Below are positions 36,924 through 45,847 of a stretch of 64,000 bases of DNA, piece after piece. Source of the DNA: Clostridium sp. JN-9 (GTDB taxonomy: Bacteria; Bacillota; Clostridia; Clostridiales; Clostridiaceae); contig NZ_CP035280.1 of NCBI RefSeq assembly GCF_004103695.1, positions 2,790,001-2,854,000 on the forward strand, in the 5' to 3' direction. Positions within the stretch are counted from its first letter, which is position 1. Each line of letters opens with the position of its first letter. The notes under the pieces were generated by a model. That model made no database searches and was not told the origin of the DNA. It was given only the letters and a program-made list of their open reading frames with translations. The translations under genes and the position numbers were made by a program.

Positions 36924-36940
36924 AGCAATAATCATGCCAA
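36924..36940 (-). promoter_or_regulatory. Sigma-54 promoter of the beta-glucoside PTS operon
   Basis: The minus strand reads TTGGCATGATTATTGCT, a strong -24/-12 match, with transcription expected from about 36913 and the celC ATG at 36856. It fits the adjacent LevR-type sigma-54 activator. Because celC is the first gene, the IS110 element separates this promoter from the rest of the operon. Confidence 0.88.
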
Positions 36941-37001
36941 ACCGTTTTCAATAAGCAGATATACGCAAAACAGATGGGTTTGAATTACCATAAGCATATA
37001 T

Positions 37002-37109
37002 ATTTATACAGTTGTTATACACTTCTTAAATATAGAATCATATACATTTATACAGTTGTTATACACTTATTGTATATAGTGCAAATACTTATACACTTTT
37101 TATACACTT
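37002..37109. promoter_or_regulatory. Repeated activator sites upstream of the PTS promoter
   Basis: TTATACACTT occurs four times (37015-37024, 37059-37068, 37089-37098, 37100-37109). The first two lie in perfect 23-base direct repeats (37002-37024, 37046-37068) spaced 44 bases apart. They begin about 75 bases upstream of the -24 box, where an RpoN activator such as the LevR-type protein would bind. Confidence 0.65.
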
Positions 37110-37124
37110 TTGTTAAAATAGTTA

Positions 37125-37199
37125 AAAAATAAACCAAGTGAATTGGTTAATCCAGAATACCCTTTATTAGATTAACCAACTCGCCTGGCTATACAAAAT
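37125..37199 (-). terminator. Terminator of the LevR-type gene
   Basis: A core stem TTGGTTAATC / GATTAACCAA (37143-37152, 37170-37179) with flanking imperfect pairing, followed on the minus strand by TTTATTTTTT. Confidence 0.7.
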
Positions 37200-37221
37200 T
37201 TAAATATTTATATGTAGTTTT

Positions 37222-39948
37222 TCAAATCATCATTATATTTTTTAAAATAAAACATATTTCATCATTACTAAAGTTTATATTAAAAGCTTTTTCAATTTTT
37301 TCAAGGCTGCTTTTTATTACTTTAAATTCCTGTGTATACTTTTGTATTAGCGTATCTTTTGCATAACAGCTAGGAGTATTCTCACCCATAACAAGTTTAC
37401 TTATACAGCAGGCCATATGTACCATAAGTCCTATCTTAGAATTAAAATCTAAATTTTTTGCTATTTTCATCTGTATATTATCTACAAATTCTCTATATAA
37501 CTCTTGAAATTCATCTAAATCTATATTAGTAATATCATTCTTTAAGGCTTCTATAAATGAATTATACTCAAGTGTTTCATTCATATTAAACATTATTTTA
37601 CTATTTTCCAATATTCCTTTTATCTTACTGCAATCTTTATCCGTAAATACCTCATATGTTGATATATATGGAATCCCATATATGTCTGGATTCATAGTAC
37701 CAACTATGGCAAGTATATTTTTTTCTTTAGACAGATTATTTATAATGTTATACATATGCTGCTTATTATTAGATGCTATAGGAAATACCTGCACATTACT
37801 ATTATTAATGCATACTTTTTCTTCGATATAATTTTTGAGTTTCAGCGCGCTTCCCTCTCCTGTTGTGCACATAGTTATTATTATATTATCTTTTTCAGGT
37901 ATAAATTTGTCTGAGACTTTAAGTGTATAGGGTGAATAGCAGGACATCTCATTTTTAATATCCTCATATATTGTGTTAATATCTGGTTCTATTACTGCTT
38001 TTCTTGAACATTCAATGGCAATTGGAGTAGAAACCATATCTATTACTTTTATATCTATACCTGTATTCTTACTTATAAGCTCTCCATAAATGCCAAGTGA
38101 GCCCATATCAGAAAGTAAGATTACTCCATGCCCCTTGTGATTTTTTACTATAATGCTTTTTAACTCCTCATATGCTGCTTCTGACTTTTTATTAAGATTC
38201 ATATCATATGCATAAACATTATTGCCCCTGACTAAAGTATTAACTACTTCAGCCATGGAAGAAGCTGTAGATCTTCCATGCATTGCTATGACAACTATGG
38301 GCCTGTCTTCTACACATTTACATCCAGTTTCATCCACAGATAAAAACATTGATATATACCCTATTTCATCTTCAGAAGCATTAATATTGTAAGTTTTCTC
38401 TAGTATAGTAACTAATTCTTTTGAAAGTGCAAATTCTTCTTTATTATTTTCTTTAATATTCTTCAAGTTATAATTAACAATTTTTTTATTGTTTCTAAGC
38501 CTTTTTATACTTGAATCTACATGTAAGCACAGCCCGTAAAATACCTTATCAGGAAATATCCTCTGAAGCTTATGTGATGCCATTTTTAAAAAATTTTCTA
38601 CTATGGATATTATATTTTTATCTACTATTTTGGATAATTCCTCTTTATTGATTCCATTTCCAAAATTTCTAATAAAATGCTTAAAATAATTTTCTATATC
38701 AAGCCCCATTATGAGCTTTAAATCATTATCGCTGGTACCTCTCTGCTTAAGTTCCTGTATCCTCCTTTCTATTAACTCGTAGAAATTTTCAGGTAAAGAA
38801 TAGTCTCCTTCCGGCACATAATTTTCCTGTCCACTTGAAGTAAAACAAATTATCTCACCTTCTGATATTATTTTATCTATATCTTTAGAATAATTTTTAT
38901 ATATTATAAGCCCCTGGTTTACACAAGGAGTGAAATCAGTACAATGAACTTCAACATATTTAAGACCTTTTGAAATTGAATTCAAAAAAGCATTAGCGCA
39001 TCCAAGCTGTATATCACTTTTAAGTTGTCCTACATTTCCCGGACAATCATACAAAAGTAACTGCCTGATTGTATTAGTAGAAACCGTAATCTTCTTTTTT
39101 ATTCTAGATGCTTCTACTTTAAAAAATTCACAAATAAGTCCGAACCTTTCGTCAAGGCTTCTTTCGGCTAAAGCTGGTATTTTTATACTCATAGGTATTC
39201 TTCTTGTAAAAGTAGTCAATAGTGAAGCATCTATATTCTCTGTAGTGGCACATATTATAAGAAGTTCACTTTTCTTCCTGGTATCATCCCCCAAAGGAGT
39301 GTATAATCCCTTATCAATTAAATAGAAAAGCATTTCCTGTCCTTCAGGTGGAAGTCTGTGAATCTCATCAAGAAAAAGTACCCCTCCATCAGCCTTAGCA
39401 ACTATTCCTTTTCTGTCTTTATCTGCTCCTGTAAAAGCACCTTTTTTACATCCAAACATATGAGTAAGCAGCAGCTGCGGGTTATTTGCATAATCTGCAC
39501 AGTTAAAAACTTCAAAGGGTGCGTTAGTATCAAATACATTATTTTCAATGGCAAACTTATACATTAGCTCAGCAAACATAGATTTTCCCACTCCACTTGG
39601 ACCTACTATAAGGGTATGAAGCCCATTAGGAGGATAAAGTATTGCAGCTTTTGCCTGCTGAATGCACTTCTTAAGACTTTTATCACTACCTATAAGCAAA
39701 TCAAAATTATTTTTTTCCTCTTGAGAAACTTCATCGCATTTTTTAATAACGTTTAAAGTATAACGAACAGGTTTTCCTTTTATCTTAAGAAGTACTCCGC
39801 TCTTGTATAAATCATTTAAAATTGCACTGGCATTACTTCTTTGCATATTAAGTTCTTCAGAAATTTCTTCTGCGCATGTCCCTTTTTTACCGGCTTTTAT
39901 TTCATTCTTTATAAATTCTAATACTAATTCCTTTTTATTCATGCCCAT
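37222..39948 (-). CDS. LevR-type sigma-54 activator with PTS regulatory domains
   Basis: 908 residues. A winged-helix N-terminus (about 1-70) is followed by an AAA+ domain (about 85-330) with Walker A GPSGVGKS, GAFTGADKDR and GVLFLDEIHRLP. PTS regulation domains flank a EIIA-mannose-type domain (about 565-690, phospho-His in VIAMHGRST) and an EIIB-like segment (about 705-790). Such proteins activate RpoN-dependent PTS operons when their PTS domains report that substrate is present. The divergent PTS operon, with its -24/-12 promoter and repeated upstream sites, is the clear target. The ribosome site before the ATG at 39948 is weak; an internal ATG two codons later is an alternative start. Confidence 0.9.
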   Translation of the reverse strand: MGMNKKELVLEFIKNEIKAGKKGTCAEEISEELNMQRSNASAILNDLYKSGVLLKIKGKPVRYTLNVIKKCDEVSQEEKNNFDLLIGSDKSLKKCIQQAKAAILYPPNGLHTLIVGPSGVGKSMFAELMYKFAIENNVFDTNAPFEVFNCADYANNPQLLLTHMFGCKKGAFTGADKDRKGIVAKADGGVLFLDEIHRLPPEGQEMLFYLIDKGLYTPLGDDTRKKSELLIICATTENIDASLLTTFTRRIPMSIKIPALAERSLDERFGLICEFFKVEASRIKKKITVSTNTIRQLLLYDCPGNVGQLKSDIQLGCANAFLNSISKGLKYVEVHCTDFTPCVNQGLIIYKNYSKDIDKIISEGEIICFTSSGQENYVPEGDYSLPENFYELIERRIQELKQRGTSDNDLKLIMGLDIENYFKHFIRNFGNGINKEELSKIVDKNIISIVENFLKMASHKLQRIFPDKVFYGLCLHVDSSIKRLRNNKKIVNYNLKNIKENNKEEFALSKELVTILEKTYNINASEDEIGYISMFLSVDETGCKCVEDRPIVVIAMHGRSTASSMAEVVNTLVRGNNVYAYDMNLNKKSEAAYEELKSIIVKNHKGHGVILLSDMGSLGIYGELISKNTGIDIKVIDMVSTPIAIECSRKAVIEPDINTIYEDIKNEMSCYSPYTLKVSDKFIPEKDNIIITMCTTGEGSALKLKNYIEEKVCINNSNVQVFPIASNNKQHMYNIINNLSKEKNILAIVGTMNPDIYGIPYISTYEVFTDKDCSKIKGILENSKIMFNMNETLEYNSFIEALKNDITNIDLDEFQELYREFVDNIQMKIAKNLDFNSKIGLMVHMACCISKLVMGENTPSCYAKDTLIQKYTQEFKVIKSSLEKIEKAFNINFSNDEICFILKNIMMI

Positions 39949-40019
39949 AAGTATACATCATCCCCAGATATTAATTATAATCCCATTATATCTGGGGCAT
40001 AGACTCTTGACAAGTTATG

Positions 40020-40898
40020 TTATTTAATTATTCCTTCCATGATTCCAAGAAAAATTGCAACTGCCAGCAAATCAGCAGTGCCCCCTGGACTTATATTTCT
40101 TTTTACAAATTCCAAATTCATATTATTTAGTTTTACTACTGCATCAGGCTGATTCATGCCTCCTGATTTAATAAATTCCTTTGAAATTGCTTTAATATAG
40201 GAATAGTTTTCTACTCCTCCTCTTATTATCACATTTGTATCTTGGCTTTCTGACATTAGCTTCAATAATATTTGTAAAAAAAGATTATTCAAAGAAAAGT
40301 TTTTATTTTCTTTCCACATTCTAAGTACAGGTACTGCGTTTGTCAGTACTGTATTAAATCCGCTTTCTACCTCTCCCCGAATGCCTTTATAACCATACTT
40401 TTTATATATGCTTTCCCCATGGGTAAGTTTTTCTTTTTTTGCAACTCCTTTAAGATCTCTTTCGGTTAGCCCTTTGCAAATGTTTTTTACTTCATTTAAA
40501 ATCATTTCAGCCATCATATAATTAAGCCCATTTTGTTTATACAGTTTCCCAACTGCTGCACAGAGAATTCCCATTGAGAAGATTATACCCTTATGAGTAT
40601 TAACCCCACTGGTAGCTTGAAACATGGACTTTTCACAATGGATCCCCGGCTCCCTTATTTTTGAAAGAAGCTTTGTTTCATCATCTCCCGTAAAGGAATA
40701 ACCTTCTGATACACAATCATATAATCCTTTATACAATGCAGAGCTGCTTGCCATAAATGTAAAAAAGTCCATATCATTATGAGCTCCTGTGTTCCAGCGA
40801 TCCACCAATCCCGGCTTAGGTGTAGTACTTACCTCATATAAAATTGCTCTTTGAGCTAATGAGGCAATAAAATGTGCGTATTCCTCTTTGGTTTTCAA
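40020..40898 (-). CDS. citG: CitG-type triphosphoribosyl-dephospho-CoA synthase
   Basis: 292 residues from a TTG start at 40898 with GGAGG seven bases upstream; the ATG at 40949 lacks a site. Conserved family blocks include STTPKPGLVDRWNTGAHNDMDF, the ATSGVNTHKGIIFSMG segment and GIRGEVESGF. CitG makes the precursor of the citrate (or malonate) lyase prosthetic group from ATP and dephospho-CoA. No citrate-lyase genes are visible here, so the partner enzyme must lie elsewhere. It ends 71 bases from the LevR-type gene on the same strand and may be co-transcribed with it. Confidence 0.88.
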   Translation of the reverse strand: MKTKEEYAHFIASLAQRAILYEVSTTPKPGLVDRWNTGAHNDMDFFTFMASSSALYKGLYDCVSEGYSFTGDDETKLLSKIREPGIHCEKSMFQATSGVNTHKGIIFSMGILCAAVGKLYKQNGLNYMMAEMILNEVKNICKGLTERDLKGVAKKEKLTHGESIYKKYGYKGIRGEVESGFNTVLTNAVPVLRMWKENKNFSLNNLFLQILLKLMSESQDTNVIIRGGVENYSYIKAISKEFIKSGGMNQPDAVVKLNNMNLEFVKRNISPGGTADLLAVAIFLGIMEGIIK

Positions 40899-41100
40899 AA
40901 GTTTACCTCCTAAAATCCTGCTTATTTGTATAACAAATCTGCTCTTCAATTTATATTTTCACTTTAATTATAATATTAATAATGTAATAGGCAAATAGCT
41001 AACCATTATGTGCTATTGTACTTTTCTGTATAATCATGTTATAACTAAAATATTGGCAAAGCATTATATAGATTTTAATCAAAGTAAGGATGTGGCTAAC

Positions 41101-42087
41101 TTGAAAAGAGAAATTTTAAATTTTCTAAAGGAAAATAAATTCAGCTTTATATCTGGTCAGGATATAAGCAATAAACTGGGGGTTACCCGAACATCAATAT
41201 GGAAGTATATAAACCAGTTAAAAGAGGATGGTTATGAAATAGAGTCAGTGTCAAAAAAAGGCTATAGATTTATTTCCTCTCCCGACATTCTAACTTTTGA
41301 TGAAATAGAACCTTATTTAAATACAAAAATAATTGGAAGAAATATATTTCACTTTGATTCCATTGGTTCAACAAATACTAAAGCAAAAGAACTGGCAGAT
41401 GCAGATAAAAGCCATGGCAGTATTGTAATTTCTGAGGAGCAAATTTCTGGAAGAGGAAGGCTTGGCAGAAGCTGGGTATCACCTAAATATAAGGGTATAT
41501 GGATGTCAATAATACTGAATCCGGACTTAAGCCCCATTGATGCGTCTAAATTAACCCAGACTGCTGCAGCTGCAGTTGTTAATGCCACTGAAGAACTGGG
41601 ACTAAAAGCCTGTGTTAAATGGCCTAATGATATTGTAGTAAATCATAAAAAAGTATGCGGGATTTTAACAGAAATGAGCGCCGAACTAACTAGAATTAAT
41701 TATGTAATAGTAGGTATAGGTGTTAATGTTAACATTGATGAAGGTGATTTCCCTGAAGATATAAAACAAATAGCAAGTTCCTTAAAAATAGAAACAAAAT
41801 CAAAGATTAACCGTCAGGAGTTAGTAGGTAAAATTTTAAACAACTTTGAAATTTTATATAATAAATTTGTAGATGATAATGATATAAAAGCATCTATTGA
41901 TATCTGCAGAGATAATTCCGCTGTAATTGGCAAAAATATATTTGTTGTGAATCATGGTAAAAACATAAAAGCTAAAGTGTTAGACATTGATGAGGAAGGA
42001 AGATTAGTAATAGAATACGAGAATGGTGCCAGGGAAAATTTAATTTCTGGTGAGGTTTCCATAAGAAGTAATGGAAACTATATATAA
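41101..42087 (+). CDS. birA: Biotin-protein ligase / biotin repressor BirA
   Basis: 328 residues from a TTG at 41101 with AAGGA ten bases upstream, a length matching other repressor-type BirA. The longer frame from 41008 has no ribosome site. An N-terminal winged helix (about 1-65, ISNKLGVTRTSIWKYINQL), the ligase domain with ISEEQISGRGRLGRSW (biotin-adenylate loop) and KWPNDIVVNHKKVCGIL, and a C-terminal SH3-like domain are present. It attaches biotin to carboxylases and represses biotin genes. The convergent bioY gene has BirA-like operators. Confidence 0.95.
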   Translation: MKREILNFLKENKFSFISGQDISNKLGVTRTSIWKYINQLKEDGYEIESVSKKGYRFISSPDILTFDEIEPYLNTKIIGRNIFHFDSIGSTNTKAKELADADKSHGSIVISEEQISGRGRLGRSWVSPKYKGIWMSIILNPDLSPIDASKLTQTAAAAVVNATEELGLKACVKWPNDIVVNHKKVCGILTEMSAELTRINYVIVGIGVNVNIDEGDFPEDIKQIASSLKIETKSKINRQELVGKILNNFEILYNKFVDDNDIKASIDICRDNSAVIGKNIFVVNHGKNIKAKVLDIDEEGRLVIEYENGARENLISGEVSIRSNGNYI

Positions 42088-42090
42088 CAT

Positions 42091-42124
42091 AAAGGAGCTC
42101 TGCCATTTAACAGGACTCCTTTTT
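42091..42124. terminator. Bidirectional terminator between birA and bioY
   Basis: The stem AAAGGAG-CTCTG / CAGGACTCCTTT, ending in TTTTT, lies between convergent birA and bioY and has T-rich ends on both strands. Confidence 0.85.
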
Positions 42125-42127
42125 CAA

Positions 42128-42685
42128 TTAATAAGCTGCTGATTTTTGAACTGCAGGGACTACTTTCACACCAAGTGCTGATGCTGCAGCGCATTTCAAT
42201 AAATCACCAGGAATAAAAATAAAAAATCCTGTTTTTAGTGCTGCAGCAAATGTCATATCTTTACCCATTAAATTTTTTACTATTAAATATAAATATGGAA
42301 CTCCAATTAGATAAACTACCATTACACCAATAAATGAAGCTAATAATAATCCAGCAAAACCAGGTTTTTTGTTTCCTTCAGTTAATTTACCAACAACATA
42401 TGCACACAAAATAAAGCCTATGACATATCCAAAGCTCGGATTAAGGACTGAAGAAAATCCTCCTGTCCCCCCAGCAAAAACAGGCACTCCAAAAAGTCCT
42501 ATTGCAACATATACAAGCTGTGATAAAGCTCCTAGTTTTGAACCAAGCATTATTCCTGCTAATATAGTAAATAAAAGCTGAAGAGTAATTGGCACTGTTC
42601 CTATTGGAATTTGAATAAATGCTCCTACAGCTGTTAATGCTGCAAATAATCCTGTTAAGATCATTTGCCTTGTGTTTATTTTCAC
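42128..42685 (-). CDS. bioY: Biotin transporter BioY
   Basis: 185 residues from the GTG at 42685, which has GGAGG eight bases upstream; an ATG at 42700 overlaps that site. It has about six hydrophobic segments and the BioY signatures IPIGTVPITLQLLFTILAG and GGTGGFSSVLNPSFGYVIGF. BioY is the substrate-binding S component of an ECF transporter; the energising EcfA/EcfT parts are not in this window. Biotin control is indicated by the two operators upstream and by birA next door. Confidence 0.93.
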   Translation of the reverse strand: MKINTRQMILTGLFAALTAVGAFIQIPIGTVPITLQLLFTILAGIMLGSKLGALSQLVYVAIGLFGVPVFAGGTGGFSSVLNPSFGYVIGFILCAYVVGKLTEGNKKPGFAGLLLASFIGVMVVYLIGVPYLYLIVKNLMGKDMTFAAALKTGFFIFIPGDLLKCAAASALGVKVVPAVQKSAAY

Positions 42686-42718
42686 TCTTGTTTCCTCCAT
42701 TATGTAAATTTATATTTA

Positions 42719-42750
42719 TTGTCAACTCTAAATATAATGTAAGTTTACAA
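42719..42750. promoter_or_regulatory. BirA-like operator, proximal
   Basis: TTGTCAAC-N16-GTTTACAA lies 34 bases upstream of bioY. The arm sequence and 14-16 base spacing match the known biotin-operator form in Firmicutes. Confidence 0.75.
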
Positions 42751-42762
42751 TATGGATATGAA

Positions 42763-42796
42763 ATTGTCAACCAAAATATTTAAGTTGGTTGACAAT
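42763..42796. promoter_or_regulatory. BirA-like operator, distal
   Basis: Perfect 12-base arms ATTGTCAACCAA / TTGGTTGACAAT, that is TTGTCAACC-N14-GGTTGACAA. It lies 13 bases from the first operator, just after the stop codon of the DMT gene. There is no T-run, so operator is favoured over terminator. Confidence 0.7.
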
Positions 42797-42806
42797 ATGT
42801 TCTTTA

Positions 42807-43682
42807 TTAATTTGATATGTTATTAAATAAACTTTTTAAATCCACTTCTCCAAGCAGAACACCTGCTAATAAGATGACAGCTCCAAAATATCCTCTCACG
42901 GTGAGGACCTCTCCTGCAAAAAAGAAAGCAATAACTGCAGAAAATACAGGCTCTAAAGTAAATATAAGCCCAGTATGTGATGCACTGGTATATTGCTGTG
43001 ATGTAGTTTGTACAACAAAAGCAAATGCAGTACAGAATATACTCAATACAATTACAGAAATCCAACACTTGAAATTTGGCGGCAATGTGGGTGTTTCAAA
43101 AATGAAACTAAATATTGTACTGTAAAGCCCTACAAAGCCTAGCTGCAAAACTCCAAGGCTTACTGAGTCTGCTCCCTTAGTTAGTTTTCCTGTGATGATT
43201 ATGTGAGCAGCATAAAGCACAGCATTCAGCATACACATAAGATCTCCAAATCCCATCTGAAATCTGCCATTTATAGTTAACAGTCCTATTCCAATAGTGC
43301 ACAAAAAAATACCTAACATAACCTGTTTCTCAGGTTTCTGCTTAAGAAACACAGCTGACAGCACTGGTATGAAAATTACTGTAAGACTATTTATAAATCC
43401 AGCATTGGTTATAGAAGAATACTTGATTCCATAATTTAAAATTATATAATCCACAAATAATATTGATGATAAAATCATGGCATACTTAACTGTTTTGAAA
43501 TCCACCTTTAGTATTCTTTTATAAAATATAATAAATGATAAAATAAATCCAATAGAAAATCTTAAGGCAACTAAATTTATTTCCCCCATATAATCAAGAG
43601 AAATTTTTATTAACAGATATGATGCTCCCCAAAATAAAGTAACAATAAACAGCATAAGGTCAGCCTGCTTTTGTTTATTCAT
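42807..43682 (-). CDS. EamA/DMT family transporter
   Basis: 291 residues with ten predicted membrane helices in two EamA repeats (about 8-140 and 150-285). It opens LMLFIVTLFWGASYLLIKISL, the usual first helix. DMT exporters of this type carry amino acids or other metabolites; its substrate cannot be named. AGAGGG precedes the ATG. It lies upstream of the bioY operators on the same strand, with no terminator seen between them. Confidence 0.88.
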   Translation of the reverse strand: MNKQKQADLMLFIVTLFWGASYLLIKISLDYMGEINLVALRFSIGFILSFIIFYKRILKVDFKTVKYAMILSSILFVDYIILNYGIKYSSITNAGFINSLTVIFIPVLSAVFLKQKPEKQVMLGIFLCTIGIGLLTINGRFQMGFGDLMCMLNAVLYAAHIIITGKLTKGADSVSLGVLQLGFVGLYSTIFSFIFETPTLPPNFKCWISVIVLSIFCTAFAFVVQTTSQQYTSASHTGLIFTLEPVFSAVIAFFFAGEVLTVRGYFGAVILLAGVLLGEVDLKSLFNNISN

Positions 43683-43732
43683 AATAGCCCTCTCTTATAA
43701 TTTGATTATTTTGATATTTTATAATTGGATTC

Positions 43733-44728
43733 TTATGCTGTTCCTCTTATGATAAGCTGAGTATAAAAACATATCTGTTTCTCATTTACCCGGCCATTTA
43801 TTATATCTATAAGCATTTCACAAGCTTTCTGCCCCATTTCATATATTGGCTGGCCAATTGTAGTTAGTTCAGGTTCAACAAACTTGGTCAGCTTGATATT
43901 ATCAAATCCCATAATACTAATATCTTCAGGTATCCTATAACCCTCTCTTATAAGAAGTTTCATTCCTCCTAATGCCATCATATCATTAGAATACAAGATT
44001 GCATCTACTCCCTTAAAATTATCTAATATCTCCCTGGTAGCCTGCATACCACCTTCCATAGTAAGGTTTGATTTGAAAACCCAATTATCATTATATAAGT
44101 TGTATTTATACATTGCTTCCTTGTATCCCTTTAGCCTTTGCATTGAAACATGTATATTACTGGGCCCCATTACATATGCTATTTTTCTCTTACCCCTTCC
44201 ATAAAGATAATTTACTCCATCTATAACTCCTTCTCTGTTATGGCAGTATACTCCATAGCTTTCCTCATGTCCCTCTATATATCTATCTATGAGTACAAAA
44301 GGAATATTATTATTGCTGAGAAAATTTACGCTATTATCACTTTTCCCTCCCGCAGCAAAAATGACTCCATCTACCAGCTTTCCAATAAGTAATTTTATAT
44401 ATTTTTCTTCCTTATCCATATCATTATCAGTATTACAGAAAATAACGTTATATTCCATATGGCTGGCGGCATCTTCTATTGCCCTTGAAATTTCAGAAAA
44501 AAAAGGGTTAAGAATGTCAGGAATTACAATGCCAATAGTACCTGTCCTTTTAGTGCTTAGGCCCCTTGCTAAGGAATTTGGAATGTACCCCAATTCCTTA
44601 GAAATATTTATTACCCTTTTTTTAGTCTCCATGCTAATATTACAATCCTTTTTATTTAAAACCATTGATACTGTAGCCTTAGAAACTCCTGCTTTTTTCG
44701 CAATATCCATCATGGTTATTTTTTTCAT
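43733..44728 (-). CDS. rbsR: LacI-family regulator, likely ribose repressor
   Basis: 331 residues: an N-terminal helix-turn-helix with hinge (MDIAKKAGVSKATVSMVLN, then IPNSLARGLS) and a periplasmic-binding-like effector domain (about 60-330). It follows the rbs operon on the same strand after a terminator, so it has its own message. The twin palindromes with TTAACCGGTTAA at the rbs promoter are its expected binding sites. GGAGGC precedes the ATG at 44728. RbsR naming rests on context. Confidence 0.85.
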   Translation of the reverse strand: MKKITMMDIAKKAGVSKATVSMVLNKKDCNISMETKKRVINISKELGYIPNSLARGLSTKRTGTIGIVIPDILNPFFSEISRAIEDAASHMEYNVIFCNTDNDMDKEEKYIKLLIGKLVDGVIFAAGGKSDNSVNFLSNNNIPFVLIDRYIEGHEESYGVYCHNREGVIDGVNYLYGRGKRKIAYVMGPSNIHVSMQRLKGYKEAMYKYNLYNDNWVFKSNLTMEGGMQATREILDNFKGVDAILYSNDMMALGGMKLLIREGYRIPEDISIMGFDNIKLTKFVEPELTTIGQPIYEMGQKACEMLIDIINGRVNEKQICFYTQLIIRGTA

Positions 44729-44863
44729 TTTGGGCCTCCATTCATTGTCCTTATTTTTACCATCTTGATATTTTAAACATTATCACTTTTATTACAATTC
44801 TATCATAAAATATTCCAGTTGAATAATCATATATCTAATAATATATTTTTATTTTTCAAAAAT

Positions 44864-44887
44864 AATCCGGGTAATAGAACCCGGATT
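44864..44887 (-). terminator. Terminator of the ribose operon
   Basis: A perfect 9-bp stem AATCCGGGT / ACCCGGATT followed on the minus strand by ATTTTTGAAAAATAAAA, 15 bases beyond the rbsB stop codon. Confidence 0.88.
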
Positions 44888-44901
44888 AAAATTATATAAA
44901 T

Positions 44902-45828
44902 CTATTTTTTTATATATAATTGTAAATCAACTGGTATTTCCTTAGGCACGCTTTCCCCTTTGATTACCTTTACTGCATTTTCAACAGCTAAAGATCCCAT
45001 TAAGTCAGGCTGCTGCGCAATTGTAGCACTCATCTCACCATTATTAACAGCATTTTTAGCATCTTCTCCGCCATCAAAGCCAACTACTATTACATTTTTA
45101 TTAGCAGCCTTTAAAGCTTTTAAAGCACCTAAAGCCATTTCGTCATTGTGAGCAAACACAGCATCAAAGTTTGGTGTAGCCTGAATTATATTTTCCATAA
45201 CAGATAAACCCTTTTGTCTATCAAAATCAGCTGCCTGACTTGCAACAACTTTTACTCCGGCTTTTCCATCAATACCTTTATGGAACCCTGTCCCTCTGTC
45301 ACGGGTAGCAGAAGCTCCAGGGACTCCTTGAAGTTCAACTATATTACCTTTTCCGTTTAGTTTCTTTAATATAAATTCAGCTGCCATTTGTCCTCCCTTA
45401 ACATTGTCAGAGGCTATATGAGATATAACCTGCCCTCCATTTGCCTTTCTGTCAACAGTTAAAACTGGAATTTTTGCATCATTAGCAACACCTATAGAAT
45501 TAGCTACTGCATCACTGTCTGTTGGATTTATTATTAAAGCTCCCACTCCTTTTTGAACCAAATCCTCCACATTAGATCTTTCCTTAGCTGCATCGTTTCC
45601 TGAATCTACAACGATTAAATCATACCCCAATTCCTTTGCTTTCTTTTCTGCTCCCTGCTTCATGCTAACGAAGAATGGATTATTCTGTGTAGAAATAACC
45701 ATACCTATTTTTTTATTACCTGAAGTTGAAGTTTTACCGCCTTGTTCCTTACCTGCGCATCCCACTAAAGCTCCTGCCATAATTACACCAGTTAACACTA
45801 AAGATAAAACTTTGCACTTTTTTTTCAT
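44902..45828 (-). CDS. rbsB: Ribose ABC transporter substrate-binding lipoprotein
   Basis: 308 residues. A lipoprotein signal (about 1-24, ending VGCAG with the lipidated Cys) is followed by a type I periplasmic-binding domain with KKIGMVISTQNNPFFVSMKQG, VQKGVGALIINPTDSDAV and RDRGTGFHKGI. It captures ribose outside the membrane and hands it to RbsC. GGAGGG precedes the ATG. It is the last gene of rbsKDACB, 19 bases after rbsC. Confidence 0.93.
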   Translation of the reverse strand: MKKKCKVLSLVLTGVIMAGALVGCAGKEQGGKTSTSGNKKIGMVISTQNNPFFVSMKQGAEKKAKELGYDLIVVDSGNDAAKERSNVEDLVQKGVGALIINPTDSDAVANSIGVANDAKIPVLTVDRKANGGQVISHIASDNVKGGQMAAEFILKKLNGKGNIVELQGVPGASATRDRGTGFHKGIDGKAGVKVVASQAADFDRQKGLSVMENIIQATPNFDAVFAHNDEMALGALKALKAANKNVIVVGFDGGEDAKNAVNNGEMSATIAQQPDLMGSLAVENAVKVIKGESVPKEIPVDLQLYIKK

Positions 45829-45847
45829 GATTAAATCCTCCCTTTAA

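Noticed and set aside
36720-36983. 87-codon ORF on the plus strand
   Set aside because: It is antisense to the celC N-terminal fragment and its promoter, has no ribosome site and no protein-like pattern.
41008-41100. Upstream extension of birA to the ATG at 41008
   Set aside because: The extra 31 residues do not resemble BirA N-termini and lack a ribosome site, whereas TTG at 41101 gives the family length.
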